DNA from: Purshia tridentata
Lineage: Eukaryota > Streptophyta > Magnoliopsida > Rosales > Rosaceae
Length of the DNA: 23,776 bases
Reading direction: 5' to 3'
Assembly (NCBI GenBank): GCA_003254885.1
Contig: QANT01006086.1
Location: forward strand, 1-23,776
The position numbers were made by a program, and so were the translations under genes. Below the pieces are notes generated by a model. It was not told the origin of the DNA and searched no databases. It saw only the letters and a program-made list of their open reading frames with translations. Position 1 is the stretch's first letter; the number at the start of each line of letters is the position of its first letter. Shown piece after piece: positions 19,270-23,776 of the stretch.

Positions 19270-20620
19270 ACAGGGGAGAAGCGGATGAAGATGGAGAACA
19301 ATGGGCCTTTTTTGGAACCAAGTTGATGGCTTGGTGATGCGCGGGGAGGAACTGAAAGAGAAGGGAAAGAAGGGATCATAAGGGGCATATTTAACCCAAT
19401 CAAAATGAACCTGATCAAATTTCAATTTTGATGGTTGGGTTATGAGTCTTTCTTCATATTTTTTTTGGTTTGCTTTTAAAGTCTTGATTTTTATGCATTT
19501 GATGTGTTTGTGAATTTGGCTAAGTAGGCTATTGCTCGTGGGTTGGCGGAAACAATGGCTCAACCCTCACTACTGAGTCATTGCGAACAAAGAGTGAATT
19601 TAACTTCATCATTTTCCACCAACATTTAATCAATTTGTGATAATTATTATAATTACTTGTTTTGATTGTGTTTATGGTTTCAAAATGTTATTCTACAAAA
19701 TGTTCTATTTGAGATTGATTTTGGCTGTACATGGATTTTTAATTAATTGTATATTCTCAGAGAAATCTCCTGGCAACCAAGGACAAGGTGCAACAAGCCA
19801 ACTACTTTGGCTTACTGACCTAAGCATCATCCATCTGTGTTGGGTCTTACAATGGTGAAGAGATTTATGTCCCATTCAAGAAGGAAGGTGGTCTCGGGTT
19901 AATGGCTTGGTACTGCACACGGAAGAAGGGGGAGAGAAGGGATCACAAAATCAATCTCCATCCTTCAACACCAAGAACATGGGTTGGGATCCAGAAAAAA
20001 TCCAAAACTCAGAAAACGCATATAAAATCCACCAAAACCCATAAATCCCTAAAACAAACGGGTTGGGATTGAAGGGGAGGTGGTTTTTGTAATTAAAATT
20101 CTTGTGTTTTATTATTAATTTTTTTTGTAATCAATATGATTTTGTAAATATCTTTTAAATTTGAAAAATAAAAAAATTTAAACAATTAAAAGTGACACGT
20201 GTCAAAATGTAATTGTGCTAGCGGCAGGCCAAGTCTATTTGACAGTCACAAGCTGAGCATATGATACCACATCAGCATTTTCCGTCACTTAATAGACTGT
20301 CTTAACGGAATGGATCCAATTGAGACATTATTTGAAATACGGTCCTTAAAAAATGTAAATTAAAAGTATGTTGATCAAAACACAACAAGGCCATAGTACA
20401 GGGACTAAAAAGGTCTTTTTGCCAAAATCAAATCTCATCATATATATGAACTTTCCGGGATAACACAAGTAGGCAAAGCTATGCCCAATCCTTTCTGGGA
20501 TTTGTTTCCATCTCACGATTGTTCACTTGCTGGCCACTAAGAATAGTCGAGAGACAAAGCTCCATCGACTTAAAACAAAGTACCACTCACTTTAATAATT
20601 AGGAGTTTAGCATAAAAATA
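19270..20620. other. Sequence between the two internal repeats, no gene seen
   Basis: Contains two loosely similar stretches (ATGGCTTGGT...AGAAGGGATCA near 19327-19378 and near 19901-19946). It also has a transposon-like block around 20280-20440 (ACGGAATGGATCCAATTGAG and nearby CAGGGACTAAAAAGG) and a 12-bp palindrome TGACACGTGTCA at 20193-20204. Short open frames have no recognisable domains. Confidence 0.4.
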
Positions 20621-21214
20621 ACGAACCAAGAGGAAAAATGACCGAACTACCCTCCTAACCTAATGGGGATCTAAGTTGTGCTTTCCATAATCAGTCCAAC
20701 CCGATCAATACATAACTCAAACCAACATCCAAACTCAACGTATACCTTCTTCAAGGATTGTCTAATGATCACTATGGTTCCAATTTTGAATTGAAATTGG
20801 GGTTCAACAACCGAACGGCTTTGAAGCAGGAATTACCAAGCCATTGCAACCTGCCCACAACAATTGTATGTCACAGATAAATTTTCCAACCGAGTTCACA
20901 ATTATATCGACATGGCTGGACAATAGTTGGAAATGGGGTTGGCAACAACGCAGTGGTTGGCTAGATTGATTTACACAAGATAGTTAGAAATTCTCTAAGA
21001 CTTGAATTATGGGAGCAACCAAATCCATCAAACAAGCTAGGAGATGCAAAATAATAGAGAAAGCATGTCTCGCACACCACCACCCGCAATAGAGCTCGAA
21101 TGGGGCGCAATGAGAGGAGAGAGAAATCCCAAAATAAATCCTTATTTGGGTTGTTAAAAGCCCTAGGGTGCGTAAAGACAAAAATGCCCTCGTATTTTGT
21201 TCATTCGTTAATCG

Positions 21215-21251
21215 CAAACCGTAGCTCCGATTGATGAACCGTTTGTGCCTA
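21215..21251. repeat. Internal repeat, copy B (37 bp)
   Basis: Partner of 19228-19264 (29 of 37 positions), about 2 kb downstream in the same direction. Confidence 0.7.
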
Positions 21252-21692
21252 TGCACTTATGAGATTGAGCTAATTCTAACAAGACCAAAATTGAAATCAA
21301 AAACTAATTAAATATGTTTTTTAACATTCGGGTCAACCTATTTTATCTAATCATTAAACAAAAACATTTTAAAACAATTAATTATAAATTACCTTAAATT
21401 AATTATGGTGGAAACGCCATAGGTTATTGAAAATAAATTTTAAATTTTCCGCAGTCTCAACATTAGGAAGTTTGGGTTTCCAAATTTTTCAAGAATAAAT
21501 TTAAACTTTTTGAAATAATTCCTGAAAATCAAATAAGCCTTTATAACCATGAATAAATTTTTATAAATTTCCTAAGCAAATTTAGAAATAAAAATTTTGA
21601 GGTCCTTCAATTCAACTTCCTTTAAAAGCCTCTTACATCCAAAGGTAAATAAAAATTCAAATTTCTGCTGAAATTTGGGTCAGGTCGTTACA

Positions 21693-22400
21693 TAAACCTT
21701 ACCACTCCCAAACTTACACGTCACAACACCTTTTAGTAGAGAAATCTGAAGAAGAAAGACAACAAATGCGAAAGTGAAAGAATCACAAAAGTAAGGTCTT
21801 TTAGGTCACCACATAAGTGTGTACAACAACAAACAAAGACATGTACAATCTCCACTAGTTAGAAAAAGAGAATGAGGGTGACCTAATTAGTAAATTCTAG
21901 GTTCAAGTGATACCGCAAAAAATTCACAATGAATTTTCACCAAGTATCACAAGCAGTGACAATCTACTATTATTAATGTTCAGAAGTGACATTTTTACAT
22001 GCAATTGATTTTTCAATAAACAAAGTTGTTTGGAGAAATTTTCTTGGTTGTTATTGTTTGTTAGTTACTGTGTAATTTTTTTTAGTTGTATTTGGAGATC
22101 ACATGTAATGATGTCTAATGCATATTTTCCGAATCAACTAAACTCATATTTATTTTACCAAAATTTAAAAAAAGTGCACTCATGAATCAGTTAAGAAACA
22201 AATATAAAAACTCGAGTATAAATTTAGATCAAAGTTTTCATAACCCCCTATTTTGAGCTTTGGTATTTCAAAATCTCTATCCTTAATAAAACTAAGTTCC
22301 AACCTCCTATTAGTCACTTAATCTCTCCCAAAACCCTCTAATCAACTAATATCCAATAAGTTTGACCCTTTTTTCTTTTTTTCTAATTATAGCCCGAGGG
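21693..22400. other. Intergenic AT-rich sequence, nothing recognised
   Basis: No open frame of note, no tRNA-like fold, no repeat partner found within the window. The first bases could be the resumed flank of the 17.37 kb breakpoint. Confidence 0.4.
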
Positions 22401-22424
22401 TCAGTTTATCAATTTCACTCACTC

Positions 22425-22446
22425 ACTCTCTCTCTCTCTCTCTCTC
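22425..22446. repeat. (CT)n microsatellite
   Basis: A run of about ten CT units, preceded by ACTCACTCA and followed by ATTAGAGG. CT runs of this sort are frequent in plant 5' leaders, in keeping with the gene-like look of the following 200 bp. Confidence 0.9.
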
Positions 22447-22654
22447 ATTAGAGGCGTGTTCTATGTGTTCTCTCTCGGCGCGACAGTTGCCAACAAGACT
22501 AGTCCAACACGCTCACCTCTCCTCCCTCTTCCTCCCCATACTTTCCACACTCCACGAAACCTAACCACAGCAGTGGATCGATCCTGAGCAGACCCAAGCA
22601 ACCTCACCGGCGATTCGCTGATTCTAGTGACAACAAGGTACCGGACCTCCAAGG

Positions 22655-22885
22655 ATGGCTTCCTCTCACCATCCCGAGTCTGCATGTGCCATCAGAAATC
22701 TCATCCAACCCCTAGCGCCACCAGTTCAAAGGAAAAAAGCCAGCATCATCCTGACAATATCGATTCGAAGGAAAGAAGCCAGCGTCTTCCTAACAATATT
22801 TAGTTTCAGTGAAATTGAAGTTAATTTCAAATTTGCAAGTGGAAACAGATCTGGACGACCATGGCGATGTAGCCTAAGGTTTTAG
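22655..22885 (+). CDS. Possible small hypothetical protein (76 aa) with internal duplication
   Basis: Starts AAGGATGGCT, a good plant start context (A at -3, G at +4, Met-Ala). It follows a 22.4-22.65 kb stretch that is CT- and CpG-rich like a 5' leader. It contains two in-frame copies of a 13-residue unit (RKKASIILTIS and RKEASVFLTIF). No family is recognised and it ends in low-complexity DNA. It may equally be a truncated first exon, a captured gene piece or chance. Confidence 0.25.
   Translation: MASSHHPESACAIRNLIQPLAPPVQRKKASIILTISIRRKEASVFLTIFSFSEIEVNFKFASGNRSGRPWRCSLRF
22725..22799 (+). repeat. 36-bp tandem duplication (period 39)
   Basis: Units 22725-22760 and 22764-22799 match 31 of 36 positions. 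The 39-nt period keeps the reading frame of the small ORF that spans it. Confidence 0.85.
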
Positions 22886-23776
22886 TTTGAGATTCCACGA
22901 CATAGCCTAAGGTTTGAGTTTTACAGAATTCAGTTTTAGGTCACTGAATTAAGTTACAATGAAACTGAAGTTAATTTCAATGCATTATTGTACTTCTAGG
23001 AATTCAGTTTCAAAGTTTTTAGTGAAACTGAATTGATGTAATTATTTTTGTTTTATCAATTAATGGTGTAATTATGTAATGGTATAATTATTTTTTTTCC
23101 ATTGAAATGTAATGGTGTAATTATTTTCTTTTTTCTTGGTCAAGTAATAATGTAATTTTTTGGTCAAAGTGTAATTGTTTTATTTTTTTTGTGGCACGCA
23201 GGCTATCAATCCATACATCAATGCACTTGTTTGTCTGTACACGTGTGTTAGCGAGTTAGTATATGCGTCAAAACAATTAAAAAGTTATTATATGTTATAG
23301 GGAGTTTTGGAAAAGTATCTAGATAGGTGGATGTTTAGGCAAATTGTGATTAAGGTGTTTAAAATTAGGGACTATAAATTTAGTACAATATAATGTATTA
23401 ATTCCAACTCAGAAGAGCCCAATAAAAATAAATAAATAAATAAAAATAGAGGTCGCAGCCAAGGACGTCAACAGGCAGACAAAAAGGGCCCAATCCCCCA
23501 AAAAAGAACAAAGACAAAATAAAAACAGAAAAAATAGAAACAAAAAAGTTGATTGCGATTCATGTCTTATTGGGTTTTTTAAAAGTCAACTAATTTATCA
23601 AAGAACTGGGCCTGTTTATTGTATTAAGCAGTAATTTGGGCCTGTTTTTTCAAAGCTTACATAATACAATATTAAAATAAAGGTGTTTTTTAATAAAAAT
23701 AAATATGACATATATTTTAAAGAGTTAATTATAAATAAATCAATAAAATATTTAGAAAATTACAAATAAATCAATA
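22886..23776. other. AT-rich degenerate repeats, no gene seen
   Basis: Contains echoes such as TAGCCTAAGGTTT (22870 and 22903), a 22-mer GTGAAATTGAAGTTAATTTC.. at 22809 recurring at 22959, several (A)ATGGTGTAATTATTTT-like words (23060-23130), two T-rich GGTCAA motifs (23131-23169) and an (AAAT)n tract near 23420-23446. Confidence 0.6.

Larger units (their letters stand above)
17367..21692 (-). mobile_element. Coding-poor repeat element with similar inverted ends (about 4.3 kb)
   Basis: The left end is TGTCATGCCCCGAAAA; the reverse complement of the right end is TGTAACGACCTGACCC (10 of 16 positions agree). Such TGT(C/A)A-CG-CC-starting ends recur on large non-autonomous repeats in plant genomes. 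No transposase, gag or pol frame is seen in 4.3 kb. A 37-bp internal segment occurs twice (19228-19264 and 21215-21251). Orientation is arbitrary. No clear target duplication is visible at the junctions (ACTAT on the left, TAAAC on the right), so the borders or the unity of the element remain uncertain. Confidence 0.4.

Noticed and set aside
18302-19563. Several 60-117-codon frames on both strands
   Set aside because: Lie in the coding-empty repeat element, have no recognisable domains, and overlap one another.
20193-20204. TGACACGTGTCA palindrome as an ABA-responsive element
   Set aside because: A perfect G-box palindrome, but it lies about 5 kb past KEG in repeat sequence with no nearby gene.
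20984-21256. 90-codon minus-strand frame
   Set aside because: Within the repeat element and overlapping its internal repeat; no domain.
1-23776. CRISPR arrays, tRNA or rRNA genes, bacterial-type operons, viral genes
   Set aside because: No regularly spaced repeats, no cloverleaf or rRNA motifs, no reverse transcriptase, integrase or capsid frames; the window is plant nuclear DNA.

Overview
The window comes from a plant nuclear genome, most likely a woody eudicot (rosid). It is AT-rich, the introns are long and full of microsatellites, and the splice sites are GT-AG. One gene fills positions 1198-15404. It is a multi-exon orthologue of Arabidopsis KEEP ON GOING (KEG), a RING-type E3 ubiquitin ligase. 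By hand splicing I get 16 coding exons (4893 nt including the stop) and a 1630-residue protein. That is almost the length I recall for Arabidopsis KEG (about 1625). The exact species cannot be read from the sequence; the repeats and the protein are compatible with Rosaceae, but this is only an impression.

Layout. Positions 1-1197 hold a 148-bp copy of a segment that recurs in KEG intron 1, unassigned sequence, and a pyrimidine-rich leader with one short upstream ORF. Exon 1 (1198-1949) encodes the C3HC4 RING, an acidic linker and the kinase N-lobe. Exons 2-3 (4288-4973) complete the kinase-like domain. Exons 4-11 (5189-10567) encode the ankyrin-repeat region. Exons 12-16 (10677-15404) encode exactly twelve HERC2-like repeats up to the stop codon. 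The large introns are 1 (2338 bp), 6 (1993 bp), 7 (1195 bp), 12 (1369 bp) and 15 (803 bp). They hold recent tandem duplications, microsatellites and a probable old transposon remnant. Intron 14 contains a poly-T run with two unresolved bases.

Downstream of KEG, 15405-23776 has no gene I can support. About 16.9-17.37 kb looks like a decayed LTR/promoter-type sequence. A coding-poor element with similar inverted ends, TGTCATGCCCCG...GGTCAGGTCGTTACA, occupies 17367-21692 and appears nested in it. A CpG- and CT-rich stretch at 22.4-22.9 kb looks like a 5' leader followed by a small ORF that contains an in-frame duplication.

Function. In Arabidopsis, KEG sits on the trans-Golgi network/early endosome and ubiquitinates ABA-signalling factors such as ABI5. 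The four domain classes here occur in the same order with no break, so the gene is expected to encode a full-length functional orthologue. The most unusual features are the two-repeat periodicity of the HERC2 array, a short intron that is open in frame, a HRD Asp to Asn change in the kinase, and a set of tiny poly-T+GGCC-type insertions flanked by direct repeats. One of those insertions has its empty site preserved in the same window.
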